The translations under genes and the position numbers were made by a program. A DNA stretch of 64,000 nucleotides from assembly GCF_042477335.2 (NCBI RefSeq), contig NC_091246.1, positions 211,791,501 through 211,855,500 of the forward strand. The letters run 5' to 3'. The stretch's first letter is position 1; each line of letters opens with the position of its first letter. The notes under the pieces were generated by a model. That model had not been told where the DNA came from. It saw only the letters and a list, made by a program, of their open reading frames with translations, and did not search any database. This stretch comes from Ovis canadensis. Taxonomy: Eukaryota > Chordata > Mammalia > Artiodactyla > Bovidae. Below, one piece after another: positions 22,536-33,130 of this stretch.

Positions 22536-23307
22536 TTTTTAAAAAAATATAAATTTATTTATTTTAATTGGAGGTTAATTACTTTACAATATTGTATTGG
22601 TTTTGCCATACATCAACATGTATCTGCCACAGGTATACATGTGTTCCTCATCCTGAACCCCCCTCCCTCCTCCCTCCCTGTACCATCCCTCTGGGTCGTC
22701 TCAGTGCACCAGCCCCAAGCATCCAGTATCATGCATTGAACCTGGACTGGCGATTCGTTTCATATATGATATTATACATGTTTCAATGCCATTCTCCCAA
22801 ATCATCCTACCCTCTCCCTCTCCCACAGAGTCCAAAAGTCTGTTCTAGACATCTGTGTCTCTTTTGCTGTCTTCGCATACAGGGTTATCGTTACCATCTT
22901 TCTAAATTCCATTTATATGTGTTAGTATACTCTATTGGTGTTTTTCTTTCTGGCTTACTTCATTCTGTATAATAGGCTCCAGTTTCATCCACCTCATTAG
23001 AACTGATTCAAATGTATTCTTTTTAATGGCTGAGTAATACTCCATTCTGTATATGTACCACAGCTTTCTTATCCATTCGTCTGCTGATGGACATCTAGGT
23101 TGCTTCCGTGTCCTGGCTATTATAAACAGTGCTGCGATGAACAGTGGGGTACATGTGTCTCTTTCACTTCTGGTTTCCTCAGTGTGTATGCCCAGCAGTG
23201 GGATTGCTGGGTCATTAGGCAGTTCTATTTCCAGTTTTTTGAGACATCTCCACACTGTTCTCCATAGTGGCTGTACTAGTTTGCATTCCCACCAACAGTG
23301 TAAGAGG
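22536..23307 (-). mobile_element. Young L1 nested in BovB, 9-bp TSD
   Basis: A 5'-truncated L1 of about 770 bp, comprising an A/T-rich tail (22,537-22,560), 3' UTR and ORF2 C-terminus. The repeat ATCTTTTCA at 22,527-22,535 and 23,308-23,316 is the likely TSD. Between the BovB flanks 18 bp present in other BovB copies are missing (compare 38,727-38,744). Confidence 0.92.
22932..23255 (-). pseudogene. L1 ORF2p C-terminal segment
   Basis: The open frame encodes the last part of L1 ORF2p: [32 protein letters not shown] and EVSQKEKHQ. It lacks all catalytic domains because of 5' truncation. In other copies the protein continues to HIYGI; here a base change breaks the end. Confidence 0.85.
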
Positions 23308-23561
23308 ATCTTTTCAAATGAGTCAGCTCTTCACATCAGGTGACCAAAATATTGGAGTTTCAGCTTCAACATCAGTCCCCCCAATGAACACCTGAGACTA
23401 ATCTCCTTTAGGATGGACTGGTTGGATCTCCTTGCAGTCTAAGGGACTCTCAGGAGTCTTCTTCAACACCACAGTTCAAAAGCATCAATTCTTCAGTGCT
23501 CAGCTTTCTTTATAGTCCAACTCTCACATCCATACATGACTACTGGAAAATGTCTCAAACT

Positions 23562-23863
23562 AGTCAATCCTAAAGGAAATCAGCCCTGAATATTAATGAA
23601 AGGACTGATGCTGAAGCTCCAAGACTTTGGTCACCTGATGTGAAGAGCTGACTCACTGGAAAAGACCCTGATGCTGGGAAAGATTGAGGGTGGGAGGAGA
23701 ATAGGGTAACAAAGGATGAGATGGTTGGATGACATCACTGACTTGATGGACATGAGTTTGAGCAAGCTCTGGGGGTTGATGATGGACAGGGAAGCCTGGC
23801 ATGCTGCTGTTCATGGGGTCACAAAGAGTTGGACATGACTGAGCAAACCAACTGAACAGCTAA
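23562..23863 (+). mobile_element. BovB 3' fragment (plus strand)
   Basis: It runs from 'agtcaatcctaaaggaaatcagccc' to 'gagcaaaccaactgaac'. It forms an inverted pair with the minus-strand BovB immediately to its left, 5' ends facing. It was there first, since the minus-strand copy carries a TSD made from its junction. Confidence 0.9.
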
Positions 23864-23974
23864 AAGCAAAATAAGACATTTCAAAATTTCTTAAACAGTT
23901 TCCAAATTATACCTATAGAATATATTATGATTCTGAAAAAAATCTAATTTCAATTTTTGTATTTTTTCTTCATG

Positions 23975-24193
23975 CATGCATGCTCAGTCACTTCAGTTGT
24001 GTCTGACTCTTTGTGACTCTGGACTGTAGCCTACCAGGCTCCTCTGTCCATGGCATTCTCTAGGCAAGAATACTGGAGTGGGTTGCCACACCCATCTCCT
24101 GGGGATCTTCCCAACCCAGGGATCGAACCCAAGCCTCCAATGTCTCCTGCACTGCAGGCAGACTCTTTACCACTGAGCCACGGAGAAAGCCCT
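23975..24193 (-). mobile_element. Bov-tA SINE
   Basis: It runs from 'catgctcagtcacttcagttgtgtctgac' to 'ctgagccacggagaaagcc'. A full-length minus-strand copy with moderate divergence. A small CATG repeat ('catgcatgcatg') lies at its 3' end. Confidence 0.93.
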
Positions 24194-24194
24194 C

Positions 24195-27065
24195 TTGACT
24201 TCATATATGATATTTGAGATATCTGATTTTTTTTCTTGAAAAACTATTGATAATTACCCCTATTTTAATCATTTGAAATCCAAGGCACAGTGGATTTTAG
24301 TGGCAAAAGACTGCCTATTTTTAACATCCTTTCCTATGCAAAGCACTTTAAAAAGGAAAGATTCTTGCATATCTTGCTGATTTTATAAGCCACACGTATT
24401 TGTAGTTTTAAAAATTCAATCATTAGAAAAATCTATAAATGAGACAGTTTCCCCCACAACCCTATTTTTCAGTAGGAACCCAGTTGATAGCTATATGGCT
24501 CTTCTTTCAAACTTTTTATTTTGCAGAGTTTACAAAGCGCTTTCACATACTTCATCTCACTGAAACCTCACAACAGCAGTATTCAATTATAAATGTGAGA
24601 TTGGGGAAATTGTTTTCCAGTGAACTTTAATAACCTTCTCACAAAAGGGAGCTACCATGACTGACTACCTTTTATTCACATTTTTGCAAACCCAGGCCAG
24701 GATTTATTTACTGTGACCTTTCATGCTCCATTCATACAGCAAAGGGCAAACTGGGCGGCAGAGAGCAGAATCAATCCAAAATCTGCTAAGTGTTTTGGTT
24801 CTATCAGCTACAGCCTCAACTAAACACAAAACGTTTGCATGGATAATAGATAAAGATGAAACAGTGTTCCAAAACACCATCAAGGATGCTTCTTCAAGAT
24901 CACTCTAACAAAGAAAAATCTGGGACCTGCCAGTCTAAACTGTGGTATAAAACTGAGTTCAAATTACAGTAAATTGTATCTCCTCCCACATAAGGGGGGT
25001 ACAGATAGACTTAACACACCAATTACTGCTGGAGATAAAGTAACAGCTCTCAAATTAATGGAATAAAACAAGTTCCCCCAGGCTAAGGGCACAGTCTTGG
25101 GGTTAGCTGCTTAATTAGTAGGCTCTTTGTTCTAATAGATCTTTTAGACACGATCTTGAAATCAAGTCTGGGTCATGGGGAGGAGGGTATTAGCAAGAGT
25201 TGAGAGTCTTAGGTGAATCTGGCCACCATATTTTTAAACTAGACTAATGGAAAGATAAGGACCTTGATTACAAAAAGAGACAAATCAATCTCATCTCTTG
25301 AATTAGTTTGTATGTAATGAACTGTTTCCTTCGGCCTAGGAAGTAGCTTCAGTGAAACCACTATAATGGCAAGGACTAACCATGATTAAATTTTTCTCCA
25401 AGGACAAAGGAAAAGATAGTTATTTTTTTTTAGTCTCAATCCATTTTCCAAATCATAAACAAAACCATTTACTAGATTAGTCATTTTTAGTATTGTGGCT
25501 TTAGCACTTGATGCTTGTGTATTTCTCTTCAACTCTTTGATCTCAACGGAAAGCAGCAGGAAGTGGTGCTGAAATGGATTTGATTTCCACTGAAACAAAC
25601 AGGCAACAGCAAGTCTCTGAGCTCCCTGGCCTCAGAGCAAAATGTAGAGTGATCTGGAGTACTGTGACCTAGCTTGAAATGTTGTAATGGCCCTGATAGT
25701 GATTCATGTCTGCACAAAACAAACAGCTATCTCTCTAACCATCACAGCTTAGGCGGGGCCTCCACCACAGAGCTGCCTTTGGTCAGCTCTGCTAGCTTTG
25801 ATGATGAGAATCTGGCAACCCGTCTAAAGAAAAGACATTCAGGGAATTTTAAGTGGTTAGGCTCAGCAGTTGTCATGTACAAATGATGTTCATTTATATT
25901 TTACTAGCCAAAATCTAATGCCGCCCCAAATTGGGAAAGAAATATTTCAAATACTCATCAGGCCCAATTCTGCTTTAATGTTAAAAATGAGCTGTCCTAC
26001 CTTTTTCCATCCTAGTCTCAGAAGGGAGATTTAATATTTCCTGACAGTGCTTTAAATACTTTGCTGTTCAGACTTCAGTGAATGCACAATAATTATATCA
26101 GTTAAACCAGCTTGGTTTTTCCAAAGCTGTTTTAAGCGTAGGGTACTTTTGAACTCCTTATCATGGCATTCTTCCTTTGATATTAGGTTTAATAGAGAAA
26201 GAACCAGTACTCAGATGGGTCACTGCTTAACCATTTAACCTGTTTACCTATCAGCTATCTTTTTGTTTGTTTCTTGTTTTCATCTGTCAGTTCAGAGGTC
26301 GACAATTTCCCTGCCTCCTCCTCTCCAGGAACTTAATTGCACAGACTCTAGGAGCCATATGCTATTCTCAGTGGAGGGTTTCAAGGAAGGCCCAGTGGTT
26401 TTTAATTCCTAGAAGATGAAGCAATAAAGACTTCAGTAGATTATCATTAAGAATTGACTTCACAGTTAGTGTCTAACTAAGCCTTTTATAGGAGCTTTTA
26501 TTTTGTCATTGCCATGAAGGAGACTGAAGAATTATCTTCGTTTCACAGATGGAGAAAGTGTGAGATAGTACAGCGTTGTTTTCGTTTGTTTGGATGGTTT
26601 TGGTGAGGGAGGTGTGGGGAAGTACCAGATTCTTTAGCTGTAGCTTAATGCTACCTACTCCTCACCACTCCTTCAAGAAATCCAACAATTTCGTCACAGT
26701 TTTAGCTTCAGTTGATGTACTCATGCTTACTGAACCTCATTCTCCAGTAAAACAAGACCTTCTCAAAATGTTTTATTGGCAATCTCCAGCCTTCACCTCC
26801 ACAGCCATCAAGCAAACATAAGATCACAGTTGAGAGTGCTTTACCTAAACAAGAAAAGCCGAAGAACCCTGAACACATTTCCATATAGCCAAGAAGCATG
26901 TGTAGGACCTGAAAGGCCCCGCCTCTGTGGGAGCTTGGCCCCTCTGGGTCTCCAGGCCCAGCTGGGAAGAAGCATGGGAATGACAGTGTAGACCCTCTTT
27001 ATTCCTTCAGATGACCCCTGCATCCCCACAGCAGGATCTGTCTTGGCTTCTTCAAAAGTATAAAG
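24195..27065. other. Repeat-poor island, candidate conserved non-coding DNA
   Basis: Apart from a possible L2/MIR trace at 24,525-24,620, I see no interspersed repeat here for almost 2.9 kb. It holds AT-rich homeodomain-like words (TTAATTAG at 25,111-25,118; CAATTACTG near 25,020). No open frame has a recognisable domain or plausible exon pattern. This could be regulatory or simply unique DNA. Confidence 0.4.
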
Positions 27066-27066
27066 C

Positions 27067-27335
27067 AAGGATCCCCACCCCATGGGCCACAGGCCAGTAC
27101 TGGTCCTTGGCCTTCTAGGAACTGGGCTGTACATCAGGAGGTGAGTGACAGGGAGCAGCAAGTGAAGCCTCGTCTGTGTTTATAGCCACTCCCCATCACT
27201 CGTATCCACCTGTGCATGGGTTGCTGGTTCCTTATGAGGATCATTCCAAAACCATCCCCCCACCCCTGCTCCATGGAAAAATTGTCTTCCACAAAATTGG
27301 TCCCTGGTGCCAAAAAGGTTGGAGATCATTGGTGT
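27067..27335. mobile_element. hAT-type (MER1-like) MITE
   Basis: It begins 'aggatccccaccccatgggcc' and ends 'ggtgccaaaaaggttggagatcattgg', with the internal blocks 'gtactggtccttggcc', 'ggaactgggctgtacatcaggaggtgag' and 'atggaaaaattgtcttccac'. These match a MER1-type Charlie MITE. Fairly complete. Confidence 0.82.
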
Positions 27336-27339
27336 AAAC

Positions 27340-29185
27340 AATACCACTACAAACCAGTAATCATATTTGGGAACTCTTTGTTTTCCCAGAATTTCCTCTG
27401 GAAAAATAAATTAGAAGCCATACACAGTGTGGTCACTTATTATTAATAATAATAATAAAAACTATCAAAGAGGTTAACATAAATGGTTATGAAATCAGAG
27501 CAGGCCTGCAAAAGACAGACATTTCAGTGTCAAAATAGAAGAGGGATGATAGACAAAGTTTGCTTTGAACTTCTCAGCAACGTTTATCCTGTTTTCTCTT
27601 ATTTTTTAATAGTCAATGATTTGTTATTTGACATTTGACCACATCTTACAAATCTAAACTTTCATTACCTGATGCTCTGTTTTTTTTAAAAAATTCTGCC
27701 TTAATGCCATTTACAGTGATGCTCCAAGATAAACAGCAGCAACTAAATCTGCTATTTTTACTTTAAGTGGAAAAATTTTTGACAATAGGCTAACTTAGAA
27801 TAGGCTACTTCTTAGGGTAATGAGTTTGGACTGTTTGTAGAATTAATGTCAAGTTAGGATGCAATAGTACTAAGAACTTTCAAACTGGGGAGTCAGAGGA
27901 GCCAAGTCTGATTTTGTCCTTTATTAGTTATATGAGTTGCTTAATAGAATGTGTGTAACTTAAACATCCTGTTTAGTTTATAAGGAGTATAAAGTTAGGA
28001 TATATCAGTCAGCTTAAGCTACACTTGAAGGATGATCGTTTGCCCCAATCAAAATGTCAACCCTATGTGTCATCAGTCTTCTATTAAGAAATTTCACTCT
28101 CCAGGGGTGCTTCCTAGCAAGGATTTAGCTGTCTTAGCCTTCCAACACCACCACCAGAGTATTCTTAATTAGTAGAATGTCTGTTAAAAATGGATTTTCA
28201 TTGGTAAAATTAATGACTTGTCAATTTGCATTAGGAATATTAGAAATGGGTTTTAACTGGTGCAAATAGTGAATTTAAAGATACACGGATTGTATAACAT
28301 ATTCTAAAGACTCCCTCTCCCATTGTATAAACAGAGTAAAAATCTAGAAAACCTCATGACCTGTACCCTTAGGGATATTGTTCTTAGATTGTCCTGTGCC
28401 TGGCCGTTGGCTTAGTCTTCAGGATGCCAGGGCCTAATATCTACTATGAGGTTAATGAAACTCTGCCTCTAGAAAATGGTCATTTCTGCTTCAAGTGAAC
28501 ATTGCATGCAACCTAAAAGGCCAATAGCTGAAGTTTCATTAAACTTATAAACTTGGTTATATGTGCTGTTTGGTGCCTGCTTCATAATAAATGTTAAATA
28601 TATACCTTTATGTATGACTAAATTTGATCAGAAGATTATTTTTAATATAAACCGGTGAAGAGATTGTGTTCAACACAGTCACTCCTCATTCATCTCTAGT
28701 GGTGGTTACATTATCCACAGAACAATCCTTGCAACATTACCCTTCACTCAGCATTGATCTCTTTTTAGCCACCAAGTAGATATTGTTAATGTCACCCAGG
28801 TGTTTATGGTATAAACCTCACAGATCTCCAGACTCCAGACCCAGAGGGATTCAGTGGGATTCAATGGATGCACAAGGCTGTCCTGGGGGAGTAGTCCCCT
28901 CAGGACTCTATGGTTTGTTCTGACTACTGCATGGTCCTTGTCTCCAAGTTCCAGAGGCAATTAAGATTCCTCTACCGCCCTCATGAGAACTGAAGACCCA
29001 AGGAGTCTTAAGCAATACTTTCTGCAGATTAAGTTTCTTCCATGGAGCCCTGATCAAACCCTTTGGTAATTAACACGGATGTGGACATCCTAGAACCATA
29101 TAGAGAGAGATGATGATGATGATTGTTAATACAATTTCCATAGAGCTAAAATCAATGTCATCAGGGGTTGTGTTAGGCTGCATGT
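27340..29185. other. Mostly unassigned DNA
   Basis: (ATA)n lies at 27,441-27,458 and (GAT)n at 29,110-29,122. A weak MIR-like trace sits near 27,880-27,990. No gene recognised; open frames are short and without domains. Confidence 0.4.
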
Positions 29186-29197
29186 AAAATAAAACTT

Positions 29198-30388
29198 CCA
29201 GATGTTCAAGCTGGATTTAGAAAAGGCAGAGGAACCAGAGATGAATTGCCAACATCTGTTGGATCATCGAAAAAGCAAGAGAGTTCCAGAAAAACATCTA
29301 CTTCTGTTTTATTGACTATGACAAAGTCTTTGACTGTGTGGACAACAGAAAACTGTGGAAAATTCTTCAAGTAATGGGATTACCAGACCACCTGACCTGC
29401 CTCCTGAGAAGTCTGTATGCAGATCAGGAAGCAACAGCTAGAACTGGACTGGAACAACAGACTGATTTCAAATAGAAAAAGGAGTACATCAAGGCTATAT
29501 ATTGTCACCCTGCTTATTTAACTTATATGCAGAGTACATCATGAGAAATGCTGGGCTGGATGAAGCACAAGCTGGAATCAAGACTGCCAGGAGAAATATC
29601 AATAACCTCTCATATGCAGATGACACCACCCTTATGGCAGAAAGTGAAGAAGAACTAAAGAGCCTTTTGATGAAAGTGAAAGAGGAGAGTGAAAAAGTTG
29701 GCTTACCACTCAATATTCAGAAAACTAAGATCATGGCATCTGGTCCCATCACTTCATGGCAAATAGATGGGGAAGCAATGGAAACAGTGAGAGACTTTAT
29801 TTCTGAGGGGTCCCAAGTCACTGCAGATTGTAACTGCAGCCGTGAAATTAAAAGACACTTGCTCCTTGGAAGAAAAGTTATGACCAGCCTAGACAGGATA
29901 TTAAACAGCAGAGACATTACTTTGCCAACAAAGGTCTGTCTTGTCAAAGCTATGGTTTTTCTAGTAATCATGTATGGATGTGAGAGTTGGACTGTGAAGA
30001 AAGCTGAGCACCGAAGAATTGATGCTTTTGAACTGTGGTGTTAGAGAAGACTCTTAAGAGTCCCTTGGACAGCAAGGAGATCCAACCAGTCCATCCTAAA
30101 GGAAATCAGTCCTGCATATTCATTGGAAGAACTGATGCTGAAGCTGAAACTCCAATACTTTGGCCACCTGATGCAAAGAACTGACTCATTGGAAAAGACC
30201 CTGATGCTGGGAGGGATTGAAGGCAGGAGGAGAATGGGATGACAGAGGATGAAATGGTTGGATGGCATCACCGATTCGGTGGACATGCGTTTGAGTAGGT
30301 TCTGGGAGTTAGTGATGGACAGGGAGGCCTGGCGTGCTACAGTCCATGGGGTTGCAAAGAGTTGGACATGACTGAGTGAACTGAACTG
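29198..30388 (+). mobile_element. BovB, 5'-truncated, 12-bp TSD
   Basis: The insertion starts inside the reverse transcriptase at 'agatgttcaagctggatttag' and ends at the GAACTGAACTG tail. Its TSD is AAAATAAAACTT (29,186-29,197) and AAAATAAAGCTT (30,389-30,400), one mismatch. The single difference and the many stops in the element indicate an old but well delimited event. Confidence 0.95.
29502..30044 (+). pseudogene. BovB reverse transcriptase, C-terminal part
   Basis: A 180-codon frame holds the second half of the RT domain: SPCLFNLYAEYI at the start, YADD at about residues 38-41, and LNIQKTKIM and YGCESWT further on. The upstream half (29,200-29,500), with the first catalytic aspartate, is in a broken frame ('tatgacaaagtctttgactg', and a stop at 'caaatagaaaaagg'). 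In a live BovB this is the enzyme that primes reverse transcription at the target. Here it is a dead fragment with no endonuclease. The frame ends at a TAG where other copies read TGG. Confidence 0.88.
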
Positions 30389-30790
30389 AAAATAAAGCTT
30401 GAGGAATATTGGTTTAAACAACTAAGGTTTTTTTCTTTTCATATAATACATCTAGAGTTGGGCAATCTAAAGCTGGTACTAGGCCTCAGTGATGCAATCT
30501 GGGACCCAAAGCCTATCTTCCTGCTCCAACATCATTTGTCTGTGGCCCTTGCCCCCATGCTTTCAAGATGAGTGGAGTATCTCCAAGCATCTGATGGGGA
30601 AGCATAGAGAGCAAAGAGATTCCACAAAATAAGTTTTTGCCTTTTTACTCGGAAGGAAAAGTCTCTCTAGGGAATTAAACTTACATTGACTTTGGCATCC
30701 CCTAGCTGCAAGGCAGTAGGGAAATGGAGTGACAGGCAACTAGTAGTACTTACTAATCTTGCTATTTATTGGTCATTTTGTCATATACTC

Positions 30791-30994
30791 AGGGCTTCCC
30801 TGGTGGCTCAGTAATAAAAAAAAATCTGCCCGTAATGTGGGATACGTGGGCTTGATCCTTGGGTCAGGAATACCCCCTGGAGAAGGAAATGGCTACCCAC
30901 TCCAGGATTCTTGCCTGGAGAATTCCATGGACAGAGGAGGTTGGTGGGCTACAGTCCATGGGGTCACAAAGAGTCAGACACAACTGAGTAACAG
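30791..30994 (+). mobile_element. Bov-tA SINE with 10-bp TSD
   Basis: A full-length Bov-tA, 'agggcttccctggtggctcag' to 'gacacaactgagtaaca'. TTGTCATATA occurs at 30,778-30,787 and 30,995-31,004. An A9 expansion sits within the head ('aataaaaaaaaatctgcc'). Confidence 0.95.
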
Positions 30995-31194
30995 TTGTCA
31001 TATATTTTACATACTTACCATCTCTTACATGACCCAGTGACCATTTTCTAGACAATTAAACAGAGTCAAAGACGTTTCGTAACTTAACTAAGAAAATGGC
31101 ATATCAGTGATTTAAATCCAGGTCAACTTGATTAATAGCAGCAGCAACAACAATAACAATAAGAGCTAAAATCAATCTAATCTTTGCTATGTGT

Positions 31195-31680
31195 CAGACA
31201 TCCCTCTATATGTTTTATATGCACTGACTTACTTCCTCCTCATAGAAACCCTCTGAAAAAGAAAGAAAGTGAAAGTGAAGTCGCTCAGTCATGTCCAACT
31301 CTTTGTGACCCCGTGGACTGTAGCCCACCAGGCTCCTCTGTCCATGGGATTTCCAGGCAAGAATACTGGAGTGGGTTGCCATTTCCTTCTCCAGGGGATC
31401 TTCCCGACCCAAGGATTGAACCCAGGTCTCCTGCATTGCAGGCAGACGCTCTAACTTCTGAGCCACCAGGGAAGCCCAGAAACCCTCTGAGGAAGGCATT
31501 TTTAGTATCTTTATTGTCATACTAGGAAACTAAGTTTCAGAGAAGTTAAGAAACTTGGGTAGAGTCCCTCAGGTTATAAGAAGTGAAATTGAGTTTAACC
31601 CAGTTCTGTTATGAATCCTTAGTTTTTGACTGCCCACTGTGCAGCTGGTGAAAAATCAGATCCCTCAAACTGTGAACATG
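31195..31680. repeat. MIR/L2-like remnant split by a Bov-tA
   Basis: Flanks of the SINE, 'cactgacttacttcctcctcatagaaaccctctga' and 'ggaaactaagtttcagagaagttaagaaacttggg', are the classical MIR/L2 3' blocks. The repeat is older than the SINE that splits it. Confidence 0.6.
31262..31481 (-). mobile_element. Bov-tA SINE, TSD in an older repeat
   Basis: Minus-strand Bov-tA from 'gtgaagtcgctcagtcatgtccaactc' to 'gagccaccagggaagccc'. AGAAACCCTCTGA on both sides (about 31,245-31,257 and 31,479-31,491) is the TSD. A (GAAA)n tract precedes the 3' end on the left. Confidence 0.95.
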
Positions 31681-31684
31681 CTGC

Positions 31685-32170
31685 CATCTTACATGGGGAA
31701 TAGAGGCACCAAGCAAAGAAGGCAATACTTAAATGTCAATAAGGCAAATATCAATACTCCAACTTTGAAGAATTAAATAGAGGAGACATCTGAAGATGGA
31801 AACTGAAGATTCCAGAAATAGTAAGAAAATGAGTAAGGGCCAAGATGGTGTGTAAGCATATGCTTGAATATCCACTTAATATTTTTCTCTACACTGGTGT
31901 GTACTCTTGGTGAAGTCTCAAGGAAATATCTACCACAGGAGATGACCATTGCTCATTGCCTGCCTAACAACCATTCTCTATTCTTTACTAATGGAACTTC
32001 CCATTTTACTAAGGGCAAGAGTAGGCTCAGTTAAAATGATTCACTTCCATAGACTTCCTTGCCTCTATGGGCTGGCCATATGACCCAAGATTGTCCAGTG
32101 ATGTGTAAGTAAGCACAGTCTTTTGGTTAGGGCTTCCTGAAAAGTTATTGTTTGTTGCTAAAAAAGTACA
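31685..32170. other. Unassigned DNA
   Basis: No gene or confident repeat. Short open frames only. Confidence 0.4.
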
Positions 32171-32174
32171 AGCT

Positions 32175-32255
32175 TGGGCTTGCTTTGGCAATACTAAAAA
32201 TGGAACAATATAGAGAGTAGCATGGCCCCTGTACAAGGATGACATACAGAGTATG
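32175..32255 (+). pseudogene. U6 snRNA pseudogene
   Basis: The order 'gcttgctttggcaatactaaaaatggaacaata', 'gagagtagcatggcccctg' and 'acaaggatgacatacag' is that of the spliceosomal U6 RNA from its 5' stem through the region that contains the ACAGAG-type and catalytic blocks. It is a pseudogene: the bases between the 5' stem and 'atactaaaa' are lost, the ACAGAGA segment is changed to 'atagag', the segment after 'gatgaca' diverges, and there is no T-run terminator at the right place. I see no proximal sequence element or TATA box upstream. It was probably made by LINE-driven retroposition. Confidence 0.85.
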
Positions 32256-32419
32256 TCATTTTGCAGAGTTCCCAGAAGATTTGATATTTCACTGGCTAAT
32301 ACCAAGAGAACAAATGAGTCAAAGCGCAATGTGTAGAATCAAGTATTAAAACCGTGGTTTTTTTTTCCTTACCAAAAGGAGAGAGAGAGGAAGACAGAGG
32401 AGGAGGGAGAGCCCTACTG

Positions 32420-32497
32420 GCTCATGTGTGCATGCATGCTGTCACTTCAGTCGTGTCCAACTCTTTGCAACCCTGTGGACTGTTGCCCTCCATGCAT
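32420..32497 (-). mobile_element. Bov-A fragment
   Basis: A short minus-strand piece, 'gtcacttcagtcgtgtccaactctttgcaaccctgtggactg', of the Bov-A 3' end. It ends abruptly and no head is present. Confidence 0.75.
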
Positions 32498-32994
32498 TTT
32501 CCCTTTATTCATTCTTCTTCTCCCTGCCTGATGTAGTTGTGATGTCCAGTGGGGCAGCAACCATCTCATGAGCCTGGGGATTATAAGTTTTTGCTAAGGA
32601 TGGCACAGCAGAAAGATAAACAACTGCTTAACTGCCAAGTCCCTGATAGGTTTGAGAAGTCTCTGTACCAGCCTAAGCTTGTCTATCTCTGGATTTGTGA
32701 TGATTTACAAAAAATAAACCTCTGTTTAATTAAGCTGCAGTAGCTTTATTATTGTTGTTGTTATTGTTACAGGAAGCTGAAGACAATACCAACTGATTGA
32801 GGTAGGCTTGCTATTCTCCCCTTGGATCAGGTTTATTCTTTGTTTACTACCAAAGTTATCTCCAGCATAAGACATATCATTTTCATTGACCTAGCTTCAG
32901 CTGTATCAGGGACCAGATGTGATGTTAATAAGCCTGGAAGAAGAACACTTATGGCTCTGGGTCCTTGTACTAAAGAAGGCCTCAAAGTAGCAAC

Positions 32995-33130
32995 GTGACA
33001 TTGTACAGAGCATAGGCTTTGGTAAATCTAAACTTCACGACAATTTTCACTCCTCCACTCTGAGCCTCAGCTTCCTTACCTCTAAAATGAAGACTGTACA
33101 AATCGATCTTCAATGTTTACTGAGAGTTGC
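32995..33130 (+). repeat. MIR-like SINE remnant
   Basis: 'gagcataggctttggtaaatc' and 'cactctgagcctcagcttccttacctctaaaatgaagac' are MIR blocks in the right order and spacing. Confidence 0.6.

Larger units (their letters stand above)
22352..23550 (-). mobile_element. BovB with nested L1, 11-bp TSD
   Basis: A minus-strand BovB lies in two parts (22,352-22,526 and 23,317-23,550) around an L1. The perfect repeat TGTCTCAAACT at 22,341-22,351 and 23,551-23,561 is its TSD. It landed at the 5' edge of a plus-strand BovB fragment. Only the last part of the ORF and the 3' UTR are present. Confidence 0.93.

Noticed and set aside
31184..31525. 113-codon open frame with repeated proline/serine text
   Set aside because: It is a translated Bov-tA SINE. 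The same peptide appears wherever this SINE lies in the same phase.
32175..32255. Functional U6 snRNA gene
   Set aside because: Blocks are missing, the key ACAGAGA segment is changed and no T-run terminator follows.
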